Origin: Orbilia blumenaviensis
Lineage: Eukaryota > Ascomycota > Orbiliomycetes > Orbiliales > Orbiliaceae
DNA: 64,000 bases
NCBI GenBank assembly: GCA_036872755.1
Contig: JAVHNS010000016.1
Span: forward strand, 434,001 to 498,000
Direction of reading: 5' to 3'
Part shown: positions 11,684 to 22,961 of the stretch, one piece after another
Numbering within the stretch: the first letter of the stretch is position 1
How the letters are laid out: every line of letters begins with the position of its first letter
Program-made: the position numbers and the translations under genes
Notes under the pieces: generated by a model
Seen by the model: the letters and a program-made list of their open reading frames with translations, nothing else
What the model was told of the DNA's origin: nothing
Databases searched by the model: none

Positions 11684-13599
11684 ACTCTCCAGTTGGAAGA
11701 ATAAAATAAAACCAAATAGAGGATATAAATGAAATAAAAACAGTTGAAAATTTGACAAGAGGACCAGAAAATACGCCCTATAGTACTGGATAGCTCTGGA
11801 AAGGCTAGAGCGAGGGAGATACTAAAGTGTGATCTCTATTGAGACTGATCGCGACATGGTGTAGAGTATCACAGTCCTAAACTCACACTTGTTCCGACGC
11901 TCTCGTATTAGATATTATGGAAACAGAGCCGCACGAGGAAGCATATGCAAAGAGAAAGAAAGAAAGAACGAAAGAAAGGGATAAGAGAGGCCCCCGTGCC
12001 CCGTCATATGATATCAGCTGAGCTGAGGTTGCACAGGAACCTGATATGCGGTCCAACGTCGTCTCCAACACAAGCCTGTTGATCGGCCTCTCAGCTTAGT
12101 TCGTATAGTCCGGCGAATACGGGCTTGAGTAGGAGTTGGAATTCGAATTCACTAGAAAACGTCTCTCCATATTTCTCCCATACAATGCTATAGCGAGTGC
12201 AAGCCACCCGATCCACGGGTAGCCTCGAAGTATAGGAATGCATGCAAATGCCATACTCGACATCGCATGCATTGCATTCATGTTATACTTTAATGTGGTA
12301 CTAGCTGCGCAGGACTGCATTGCCTAACCGGCAACCGGAATGTTGTTTCAATCCTGACCATGGCCATGCCATGTAACTAGCAGGCTGCGGACTCGCTTAA
12401 TCGTGCATGTTTGTCGAATCGAAATCGAAAACAGGGCATCTCCGATTCTGCGCATTGCATGTTGGAGTTCCCGTCTCAGTAAGGCGTATACGTAAGGTTG
12501 GTGCTGAATGGCTTCATATGGACGGCTTGGGATCGGCTTGGTCTTTGTAAGAGACTGTAATAATCTATAGATGCCCATTGGACGTCACATTTGGAATATA
12601 ATCTTGGTATCTACATGGTATCGGCAGTTGTTCCTGTCTTCGTGCTCCATGAAATTGGTATTGCTACAGATATCGATATCGCTCGAAGCCTCGGTTTGTC
12701 CACTGATTGACTATTGTGCACCAGGAGTGCCTTAACATGGACTACTGATTGATTCACCAGCCTGTGGCACCCAGGGCAGCCCCATGCATGGCCGCATTAG
12801 CCATTGGAATCTGACTGAACGGCGGGCGACCCAATTGGAACCCGATGAAAACTTAATTTTGCAGTTGCAAAAGAAATCCTGTGTAGCCTGCGACTTGAAC
12901 CATCCTAGACCTTTCTGTGTTCAGGAGGGTTTTTCTTCTTTTTCCTCCCTACCAGTTTTCCGAATTCCCGATGTTTCTCGACTCAACAGCAGCTCGGTAA
13001 TATCTCTGTACCTTTTTAATTTGGTTTTATTTTAGTTTTATTTTATTTTATTTTTTTTTCATATGAATTGTCTTGTGATAGATAAAGCGTGGCATTCGGC
13101 CAGCTGGACCAGTGATAACTTGACTAAGAATTTACGTACACAGTAGCCAAACGGTAACGCCGGTTCTTCCCCTGCGGCAATCGGATTTCACCTAGAACTA
13201 ATTGACTTTACAAATTTTGGTCGTCTGGCCCTGCAGGTCTGCAGTGGCGCTGGCGTCATTACGGAGAAGCTGCAGCTGCTGCTGGGCCCAAGTTGAAAGA
13301 TGATTAGCTTGAGTAGTTAGGTATTGAAGGAGATAAAAAAAAAAAAGGCGACCGAGGCCAAATCCTTTATTCTGACTCTTCTTTATCCTTCTCATCATAT
13401 GCATCGTATTGCCGCAGAAGACTTGAGAAACCGTCCGTATCTGTATGTTCGATTGTATCTTCCGTCGTGATACTGTACCTGCCTTCTTTCTTGTGTTTAC
13501 AGACCGATAAACGGCCACGCCGATGTTATAATCCGGAACCAGCCACCAGGTCGCCAGTCAGGGGTGAGTCTTGTGGGCAATACAATCCTAACTTCGGCA
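11684..13599. other. Intergenic, no gene supported
   Basis: Spacer between YAR1 and the SPX-EXS gene. It contains a GAAA-rich simple stretch at about 11950-11980 and T-rich runs near 13030-13060. Short frames on both strands lack motifs and splice context. The last 200 bases are presumably the SPX-EXS promoter and leader. Confidence 0.5.
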
Positions 13600-16500
13600 A
13601 TGAAGTTCGCAAAGTAAGGCCCTTCGCCCAAAGCCGACGTTTTCTCGCAGACGACAACTGACACTGTATACACAGGCAATTGGAAAATAATCTTGTGCCG
13701 GAGTGGCGCATAAAATATCTTGACTACAAGGTGACTACAGCATTTGGTCCAGTTCATTGCGTGCTGTTGTGACTGACAAACGACGAAAACGAAAAAAAAA
13801 GGGCGCCAAAAAGAAACTTAAGGCCGTTCGACGCGCGATTCGAAATGCTGAAGCCGCCAGCGCAACGACTCTCGGCCACCCGTCGCCTCGTATCGCCGGC
13901 GGTATCACCCAAAGGTTCCGTTCGGGTTCAATTTCTCAGGATGCAGCAGCGTCGTTAAAACTGCATCTGTCGTCGCCGGTAAAAGACGCAAATGGGGGTT
14001 TTCCAACACCTAGGAAATCGATCACCGACCCGGGCACGCCAATTCACAATGGACCAGCACATTCTCCTCTTGTCGGTAGCCTGACTCCTGCACAGCGGAA
14101 ACATGTCCAGCATTCTGTTTTGAGTATCCAGGAAGATGAAGAAGAGGATGCGTACGATGAACGAGCACCGACTTCTCGCCGTGGTACATTTTCTACCGAT
14201 GAGCCTTGGAAGGCTGCAAAGAACGAGGAAGGCGATGCGAATGAGCGGCGACATCTCAATCCTTCGCCAGCAGTTGGTCAGCTTGCTCCGGGAAGTGGGG
14301 GGTATGGTAGCATATCTCCAGGCCCTGCAACCGTACGTCCGTCTAGCGTCTCTGGCGCACCAAGGAAGCCCTCATTACCACCAGCCCTAGATCTCCCAGA
14401 ACCTGCACGGCCGCTAGAAGACCGGACGTCAGTGTCCATACGACGGGCACATACCTACGATTCTTCGCTTTCATCACTTGGCACCGGTCCACCGAAGGGC
14501 GAGAGAACACCACGCTTCGTCGTACACGATGTGCATGATGGTGAACCGGGGCCGCATACCGTTCTCCCAACAGATGATTACGGACTGGAGTCTTCAGCTC
14601 AATGTCCCCCCAATGTCCGCAGTGAGAGCCATCCGACATTTAAGGGTGTGTTTGATACATTCCGGAATCGCGTCTCTGGTAATCGCCGACGCCCAGCATC
14701 TCTGCCAAACATTCGAAATGCCCAGATCTACCTAGAGATGACAGAGGACGCGCAAAAGGAGTTTTTTAATTACTTGGCCGAACAATTGCAAAAGATCAAT
14801 GACTTTTATGAGGACAAGGAAACAGAAGCCAAAGACCGCCTGGCACGGATAGAGCACCAGGTTTCAATCATGACTCGAAACCGACTTCTGGAGAAGGAGA
14901 GAGAACGCCAAGCTGAGGCCGAACTAAATGCGGTGCCCCATTTTGATTGGAAACATCCAAAAGGCCTAGTCAGCTCTATGAAGAAGCGGATATCTCTCGA
15001 TACTAAAGGGAACCATTTCAAGTCCCTCTCAGGTCTCACCTCACCAGAAGATGATACCACCAGTCTCCCTACAATCGCGAAACTAGCCACCTCTGCGCTT
15101 GAAGATGCGGCTGGTCCGGCTCAACCAGCACATCGTGCGACAACTGATTCTTCGCTCGACGATTATACCCGGCGCACACAGACCCAGCACGTCCGCTATA
15201 AGACCGCGAAACGAAAGCTGAAGGCTGCGTTAATCGAGTATTACCATTCGTTGGAGCTTCTCAAATCATACTCGGTATTAAACAGAGAGGCTTTTCGCAA
15301 GATCCTCAAGAAATTCGACAAAACTGCGCATACACATATTGCCAGCAAGTACCTGGAGGAAAAAGTGCATCCGACAAGCTTTGCGAGTTCTGAGGATATT
15401 GAAAAGCTGATCGCCCGGACTGAGGATATTTTCGCTACACATTATGAGAAGGGAAGAAGAAAACACGCCGTCGAACGACTAAGGACTCGAGAACAGAGGT
15501 TCCCCGCTTCGGGAGCTGTTTTTCGAGCAGGGCTGTATCTGGGTATGTCGATGCCGCTTCTAGTGCAGGCATTGTACGAGGCATACTACAGATTAGAAGA
15601 CGGGTTCGGGATGCGACATGACGAGCAAGTTAGTTATTTGCTCCAGATATGGGCCGGTTTCGGGTTTCCGACGATATTTATGCTGCTTTTCAGTGTGTGC
15701 TGTAGAGCATGGGTGAGAGCTCGCATCAATTATGTCTTCATCTTCGAGTTTGATACTAGGAATAAACTCGATTGGAGGGAGTTATTGGAGGTAAGATTCC
15801 CCTTGCTTTCTAGGCATGTGCAGAGTGGGTTTGCTAATGTTTGTGAATTATAGCTCCCAGCCATGTTCGCCTTCGTACAGGTCCTACTCATGTGGTTTTC
15901 GTTCTCAACGTTTTGGGGTGACGGATTTGATAGAATATGGTTTCCCCTAATATATGTGGGATTAATCCTTGTGGTGCTGTTAAATCCGTTCAAGGTTGGC
16001 TACTTTCATACCCGAAAGTGGCTCTTGTACACATTGGTACGTCTTCCTTTCCAGGATGTATAATAGCCTAGTCATCTAACCTAAGGAATAGTATCGCCTC
16101 TTTTGGGCCGGTTACTACCCGGTTGAATTCCGTGACTTCTGGTCCGGCGATATCTTCTGCAGTTTAACTTACACCATGGGAAACATTCCTCTCTTCTTCT
16201 GCCTCTGGTCTGTCAATTGGGATACTCCAGGACAATGCAACTCTTCCCATTCTAGACTACTTGGGTTTTTCACAGCACTTCCCTCGATTTGGCGTCTTCT
16301 GCAGTGCTTCCGTCGTTACCACGATACCCGCAATGCATTCCCTCATCTGGCAAACGCTGCGAAGTACGGATGCGGTATACTGTATTATATGTCTTTGAGC
16401 ATGTGGCGAATAGACAAAGGAAACGATAATATCAAGGCGGTCTTCATCCTCTTCGCTGGGATCAACGCTTTATATACTTGTAAGTTTAATATACCTGCTA

Positions 16501-17766
16501 CGGCGTCTACTTACCGAGTACTAATGCTTCTATCTCCTTACAGCAACCTGGGATCTCCTTATGGATTGGTCGCTTCTTAATTGGTACGCTCCAAACAAGT
16601 TGTTGCGAACAGAGCTGGCATTCAGAAGGCCAATAGCCTATTACCTCGCTATGATTGTGGACCCTATAATAAGGTTTAGCTGGATATTCTACGTCATATT
16701 TGCGAACCAGGTACAGCATTCGGCCTTGCTGAGTTTCATGGTTAGTTTGGCGGAAGTCGGGAGACGATTTATTTGGTGTTTCTTCAGAATGGAGAACGAA
16801 CATTGTGCGAAGTATGTATTTTTTTTTTTTTTTTTCTTCTTCTTCTTCTTTTTCTTTTGACCCAGTTTCTCAGGGCGATCTATTCTGCCCACGTAAGAAA
16901 AAAGTTGCTAACGATGGTCGTTTCTCAGTGTCAACAAATTCCGAGCCTACAAAGACGATGTACCATTGCCTTATAACGTCCCATTGCCTTCAATGTTATC
17001 ATCAGCACATCCTCGACGAAGCTCATCAGGCGCAAGTCGAACACCGAGAACAACAGGCACACAGGCAAGGGTCACAGGCGCAGAAGCCCGTGTGGAAGAA
17101 GAGATCGCTGCAGTTAGCGGCGGGTTCACACCGCTCCCCGCCGGCAGGAGACCGAGCACCACCAGCAGACTTTCAGGCCTGGGACTGGGCCCTAGCGCTA
17201 TGGAAACCGGTGGCGTACCAACAACAGTCGGCGGCAGGCCTCAGACGGCGGACATGCTACCTGACCGAACACCATTGTTGAGAGCATACACATTAATGAC
17301 TACCGCCCACGCCCAAGATTTCGAGAGAAAGAGACCGCCGACTGGGACGGCTGTTAGTGACAATATATTAGACTCCACGGGTGTAAACGCCGCTGGGAGG
17401 TTTAGAGGTTATCTCGGGAATAGCGGGTACGAAGATGACGACGAGGACGATGATAGTGAAAGTGATGAGGGCGATGGGAAGGGGAAGGGAGATGACTATG
17501 GGAGTGAAGGGTATAATAGTAGCCTGGCGGACGAAGCGGTAGAAGGCATGGCTGGGCTGAGTTTGAGGAGAACACGAACAGGCGGTAGGGGTAGTGTGGA
17601 AGTGGATAGGGATGGCGGTGGGGCTGCGACGGGGTATAGAGGGACTGGAGCAGTTTTGAGCCCGCGACAGGGACCTTCGCAGCCTAGCCCAGGAATTGGG
17701 CCATCAAATCGAGGGTCATATGCAGCGAGAGATTATGAGAGAAGCGGGAAGGGGACCGGGAGGTGA
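13600..17766 (+). CDS. SPX-EXS domain protein, XPR1/SYG1 family phosphate transporter
   Basis: Membrane protein pairing an inositol-pyrophosphate-sensing SPX domain with an EXS domain; animal XPR1 exports phosphate and yeast Syg1 is the fungal relative. Seven exons: 13600-13613, 13676-13730, 13802-15790, 15854-16036, 16092-16479, 16544-16811, 16929-17766; 1244 residues. The spliced N-terminus MKFAKQLENNLVPEWRIKYL followed by DYKGAKKKLKAVRRA is the classic SPX start and fixes the first two tiny exons. The SPX domain is split by a Ser/Pro-rich insert of about 250 residues (residues about 50-310), then resumes with MTEDAQKEFFNYLAEQLQKI and LLKSYSVLNREAFRKILKKF. Membrane segments begin near residue 600 (FRAGLYLGMSMPLLVQAL) and run to the end of EXS near 970 (LYRLFWAGYYPVEFRDFWSG, TYTMGNIPLFFCLW, NRYRV-region replaced here by CANVNKFRAYKDDVPLPY). 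The last 270 residues are Gly/Ser/Asp-rich and probably disordered. Confidence 0.93.
16819..16858. repeat. Poly-T / CTT tract inside intron
   Basis: A run of 17 T followed by CTT repeats and more T, lying inside the last intron (16812-16928) of the SPX-EXS gene. It probably forms part of the pyrimidine-rich intron body and is a likely length-variable site. Confidence 0.85.
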
Positions 17767-18669
17767 TCGGGAAAAAAAAAAAAAAAAAGCATAAGTTGAG
17801 GCTGGTGGTATAGTTTTAGTGGTATCCTTCCACTGATCGGGCGCATTTTGTTCAAGTCCATTTCATGCACGTATGGTCATTTGGATCTTTGGATTTTCAT
17901 TGTTTAATGCATAGCACTATAGCGAGGTTGCCAACGGTGAATATGAATTGATTGCGCATTTAAATATTTGATAGATTAAACAATATATGCTGGAATTTTA
18001 ATTGGAAAACAATCTTGTGGCTCAGTTTAAAAGCAGGTGAAACAATTATATATACGTTATACCTCGACAATGTCAAAAGGAACTGTACAAGTACTTATTA
18101 GACCAGTCTTCGAAAATTCATTCATACCCGTATCTAACTCATTAATGCTTATCCAGATCCTGTGCAAACGGAAGTAAAGGGTGGTAGTATAGGGAATCAA
18201 AGCTCTCCACATGACATGAACGAAATATAAGACGCTCGGTCCTTGGAACACGCTCTAACAGAAGTTTATGGTGGTCATCAGGAACAGTAGAAGGAAGTGC
18301 TCTGAAAGATTTAAAACAGTGGAGTTATAGGTGTCTGCGGTAAATGGGCAAGCAAGCAAGTAAGACATAATACCCATCTTCATACAGTGCAAGTCGAACA
18401 TCAGATTAATACAAGTAGAAATATGAGAGGGGGGTCGTTTGCATATCGGGAAGACAAAAACAATGTAAATGAAAATAACATGAACCTAAACGCCGGTTTA
18501 TCATGCAATACCTGCTTTTATTTGCTCATAACATAATGGCTGCGTGGAACATGTGGTGTTTGATGTTCCCTGTTCTCGTGATAACGAAGTCGAAAGAGTT
18601 CCGTAAGGTTGGCTGGTGAATAGGGGGAAAGAAAAGGCAAGAACGGTAGTTGTAAGTCGAGAATCTGGG
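17767..18669. other. Convergent intergenic region, SPX-EXS to CAF-1
   Basis: The two flanking genes converge here, so it carries two 3' UTRs. An A tract of 18 follows the SPX-EXS stop at 17772-17789. A tRNA-Gly-like remnant (17801-17870) is treated as a finding. Nothing else is supported. Confidence 0.5.
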
Positions 18670-21354
18670 CTATGGTTGTCGCGAAGGCCCTGGCTGGTTC
18701 ATGACAGTAGCCACGGGAGTGCCAGGGCTAACAAGCTTGCATACTTCAAGATCAAGCATCCAGTAAGAAAATTCTAGAAGCAAAAACATCAAGTTAGGGA
18801 AGTGTCAGGTTCAAAATCAACGGAGCCTTGTTCTCACCATCCTTCTTAAACACACACTTCCACCGTTTGTCGTTGCCGACTCCACTGCGAATAAAATAGG
18901 TGTCCATGAATCTTTTGAGTGCGGGTTTTGTTATGGAAGAAAACCTAGTTTTTCGGATTAGGAAAGGATATCTTAAACCGAGTCAGGTCAAATATTCAAC
19001 GATCGAAGTAGGGACGTACATTTTCTTGAGAGCTTCAAGCATGGCTACTTTAGTAGCGTCATTTCCTACTATGAAATTATGACACTGTTCGAGCGCCTCA
19101 TAGCTTACCAAACCACATAGGTCAATGTTGTGGTAAATCATGAAGAATTGATAGTGGTCCTTGGCAGATATTCCGAGAGAACGGGCATATTGAGGATCCA
19201 CTAATGATGAAAGAGGGTGGGGACGTTTGTCTGCGTCCAGTCCAAGCACTGCATCTCTGGCTGCTGGGTCTAAGACAGCATCGTAGTAGGATATACCTTT
19301 CAAAAGATATGGCACCGAAGAGTATCTAGGGTGGCCCTTGTCTGCGGATCCCCAATTTAACGGTAGTGAATGGTTTTGCCCATATCGCAAAGAATGTTCT
19401 CCATCTGCAACTTGATCTTGTGGCGGTCCATGTGAAATTGGTGTTGTGGACTGCACCTTGGAACTGTGGGTCAATGTCGCAGAACCATGTAGCTGTTGAG
19501 GGACAGGCTTTTGCGATGCACTAGTCCACCAACCAGCAGGTTGAGCTTTGGGTTTCCCCTCTTCAAGCCTTGATTGAGGCCCCAGCTTTCGTTTATCTTT
19601 AACCCAATACTCTTTGGAAAATGGGTTAATGGGTATTGTGCAGCCCTCTGGGTAATTCGGTTAGTTTCTCTGCAAGTTGTCTTGGGGCAATAGATACTGT
19701 AACATACCAATAAGCACGCCGATTCTATAATTCATCAACTCCTCAGATTTGGGGCATTCACCATCCCACATTAAACCTGACGCAGCAGGAATCAATGGTC
19801 CCGCAATGCCAACTTTCTTCTTGATTACTTCATCCTCATCGTCGAGGAAATCATCCATCTCATCGGCGCTACCGGCCTCCATAGGATCCTCGTCTTCTTC
19901 ACTCATAATGTCTTCCCCATCATCATCTGGTTCCTGGACCCATTCCGCTTCCGAATCATAATCATAGTCAACCCCGGGTAAGCTTCGTTGAAAAGGGTTG
20001 CGACCTTTGCGAAGCCCAGACTTAGTGGGGACCCTGGTATAGGTTCCTCGGTATGCTGGGCGAACATCTTCAGCGTATTTCAGGATTTTGCGGGGGAGCT
20101 TCCGAAGTTCCGCGACATAATCCGTATTATCTGACTTTCTTTGACCAAATATGTCAGGCACCGGGCCGGGAGAAGAATTCAGTCTGGCTAAGATTTGTTT
20201 GGTAGACAGCCTCCGAATTTGACCCCTCTTCGATGAAAGTGGAAAACCAAAGATAGTCTCAAACTCTGACGGAGAGAGTTTCCCTAAAAGAGTGGACTTG
20301 GATATCTCTTCGCCAGAACCCTCGACATCCATCTCATCAGAAGTCTCAGCGATAGACTGGGAAAGAACTCTATCCATTTCCCGACAAAATTCTTCCATCA
20401 AAGCCCCAGCTTTACTAGTTTCATAAGCAAGCGTTACACCGGCTCTAACAAAGAACGGCTGGAATGTCTTAGTGTAGTCGCTCTTCTCGCTGCGGCTAAC
20501 AGGATTATCAAGCATTTCAACATCGGGAACAGTGGGCCCGGAACCACCTTTGGTAGGCAGGGATCCAATACCTGACAGCTTTAGGATAGGTTGCGAGGGA
20601 GTTGTAGCTTCATCGACTTTTGTAGGGGCAACCACTTGTAGTGGAGCTTTAGGGGCTGTAGATGCTGCCATCGGGCCTTTCCGTGTAAAGAAACTATCCA
20701 TACGAAGTTGTGCCTAAAGGGTCGATAATGTTAGCCTCCTACGGCTGTCATTGTTTGCAATAGAACAGTTAAGAAATGGGAGACCTACCCTGTCCTTCTT
20801 AAGTTTCTCCTCCTCCTTTTTGGCTTTTTCCTCTTCCCTTTTGACCTTCTCCGCATCCTTCTTTACCCTTTCCTCGTCGCGCTTAGCTTTTTCCTCGTCG
20901 CGCCTAGCTTTATCTGCCGCCTTCTCTCGCTCCTTCTTCGCCTTCTCTTCATCTTTAAGTCGTTTCTGCTCGTCCTTCTCCGCTTTCTAGAGAAAAGGCG
21001 TCAGCAAGCCCAGGATAATACCCACATATAGGCTATGCAACTTACAACTTTCGCCTTCTCTCTATCCCTTTCCTCCTTCTCTCGTCTCTTCTCTTCCTTC
21101 TCCCTTTCCTTTTCGGCCTTCTCAGCAGGTGTTAACTTAGCCCGTTTCTTCGGAGGCGCATCATTGGTCCCATCCAACCCGAGATTCGAAAGCTTTTTGG
21201 TAGTCTCGGTGTCGGGAAGAGAATCCTCAGGAATGGGGGAGGCCGTGCGCTTCCTTGAAGGGGGTGAGGGAGGGGCAGATGATAACGGACTGCTCGCTTC
21301 GTCGGTGTAACGAATCTCTGCCGTCGTATCACCCTGCCCAGGTTCTGATGTCAT
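18670..21354 (-). CDS. RLF2: Chromatin assembly factor 1 large subunit (CAF1A / Cac1)
   Basis: Largest subunit of CAF-1, which deposits H3-H4 on newly replicated DNA together with PCNA. Exons in coding order: 21354-21046, 20986-20789, 20713-19708, 19647-19020, 18971-18838, 18773-18670 (about 792 residues). Domains: Ser/Pro-rich N-terminus; a Lys/Glu/Arg-rich KER helix at about 78-169; a PIP box QLRMDSFF at 171-178 right after the second splice; FVRAGVTLAYE and RPAYRGTYTR with DYDYDSEAEW marking the CAF1A core; an acidic ED stretch (about 415-463); PEGC-type motif IEGCTIPINPFSKEYW made by the third splice; and a C-terminal winged-helix ending SITKPALKRF...GVGNDKRWKCVF. The first ATG in frame is at 21354. 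The last intron (18774-18837) is canonical, but reading through it gives an alternative stop at 18794. Confidence 0.9.
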
Positions 21355-22109
21355 ATTGGAAAGTTTGGCAAAATTCGATAGTCGGTGGGGAGTGGTTCTG
21401 ATAACTGTCGCTGTGGCCGCTGTAACAGAATGCACGAGGTGATCGCCTGCGGTTGCTGTGCACGTGGGATGTGAGAAGGTGCTCGCCTGAAATCAGATAT
21501 CGGTAAGCCACCTACAGCTACAATTACCAGCGCAAAGATGATAACAGCCCAACCAGAGTCATAAAAGCAGGTCGTAGATGAGGGGTTGTGAGGTATGCCA
21601 ATGAGGGGGTGGAGATGTCAGCTCGGAGTGTTTAAGAAAGGGAATTTGTTTGGGAAGTGTCGAAACTGCTTGTAACTCTAGGAAGACGCGCCTGGTGGCT
21701 TCGAGCTGTTCCTGCCAAGACCTTCAATTTACGCGTGTACCCAAAAGGGAACCAACGCACTTTTTCCAACAGCATGGAGTAGCCGAAGCTTAACTCAGCT
21801 AGTAGCGAATAACGATGCATACACATGGATGCGGGGCCTAACCACTGCCAGTTCGATCAATGCGTGGACCCTCTCAGCCCTTGAGTTTGGCTCGTTTTAG
21901 TTGGCCTTATTCATTATGCCAGTCTTTACCCCTAAACTACTGGGTAGATCTTGATATTACATATTAATCATATATTGACTGTACAGCAAGCTTGAGCTTA
22001 GGCAAGCGTAATAAGATAAGCTAATAGTGTAGGCATTAAAGCAATCCCTAAGCACCCCTATGTACATATTCATGCTGCGCCTAACAGTATTATGTACTAG
22101 GATATATCA
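21355..22109. other. Upstream region of CAF1A; 3' flank of the next gene
   Basis: About 750 bases holding the CAF1A promoter and the 3' end of the secreted-protein gene. Frames seen here on the minus strand upstream of 21354 start only with non-ATG codons. No other gene is supported. Confidence 0.5.
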
Positions 22110-22961
22110 CTACACAACCTCTCGGACATATATATCATCGATCGCAACCTTAGCACTAGAACATGCCACTGCTGCACATCTGACCAGTACAGCAACATCC
22201 AAGTCCACATTCGCATTATCTCCTGGGTTAAATTGAATGCTAATCAACTTCCAGCTCGTGCTAGTCTCGGAAGGGACCAGAGTCATGGAATTCAGCGCTA
22301 CATTTTCCCCGTTCCGGTATACCGCAATCTGAGCCGTCAGATTTAAATTTGCACCAGGGAGTTTCCTAACATAGTAGCCGTATTCGTATAAAGTATTTGG
22401 CACAAGCGCAAGCGGGTAATCAGGGTTCGTATATGTGTCAAACCATGAAAGATCGGTTGTCTGTGGGCTAAAGTTAATCTTACTAGTGGGATTTTAGCTC
22501 CAATTCGATAGTCTATTAGCCAAGTTTAAATTAGTATACGAACAGATATTTGGATCCTGAATGAGCGACACTGGCTCCGCTTGCTCTCGAGTGGTTGACG
22601 GCACCATTCAAGTTCTCGGACTCCACAACCCAATTCGGATACTCTGTTTCAAATCCGTTATTGTATGACTTTGTCGTATGTGGCTCGATTACGGCTACGG
22701 TAGTCACTGCCGTTGAAACGGAGCCGTCTCCTGTGGCTGTGGAAAGATACGTAAAGTCTTGGTTCTAAAATATAATACATATAATTAGTTAGGCTATCCG
22801 AAATAGATATCAAAGATTGGATGAGATATATATAAATACACTGGAACAGGGCATCCCGGGGGTACTATAGCCTGACGAGCACTCAATCTTCGTAGCTGTT
22901 GTGATCGGGCATCTGTGCAAGCAGCGAGCATACACACGAAAAAAATAGCCTTTGAAACCAT
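22110..22961 (-). CDS. Small secreted protein with CenC/CBM-like C-terminal domain
   Basis: Three exons in coding order, 22961-22842, 22764-22544 and 22482-22110, giving 237 residues. The N-terminus MVSKAIFFVCMLAACTDARS is a clear signal peptide; a short Arg/Gln-rich propeptide-like part (LRRLSARQA) follows. The body contains NGFETEYPNWVVESENLNGA, SRASGASVAHSGSKYLKI, YEYGYYVRKLPGANLNLTAQ and SSAKVAIDDIYVREVV. This is the pattern of beta-sandwich carbohydrate-binding-like domains: an N-terminal 'NGFE..' strand, an 'SGS.YL' strand, a 'Y.Y.YYVR' strand and a terminal 'IDDIYV' strand. Two cysteines (CAAVAC) could pair. No catalytic domain is present. The second intron uses a weaker donor (GTTCGT), so its exact edge is less sure. 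Ligand unknown. Confidence 0.68.

Noticed and set aside
21355..21435. Upstream start of CAF1A adding 27 residues
   Set aside because: The codon is GTG; the first in-frame ATG is at 21354.
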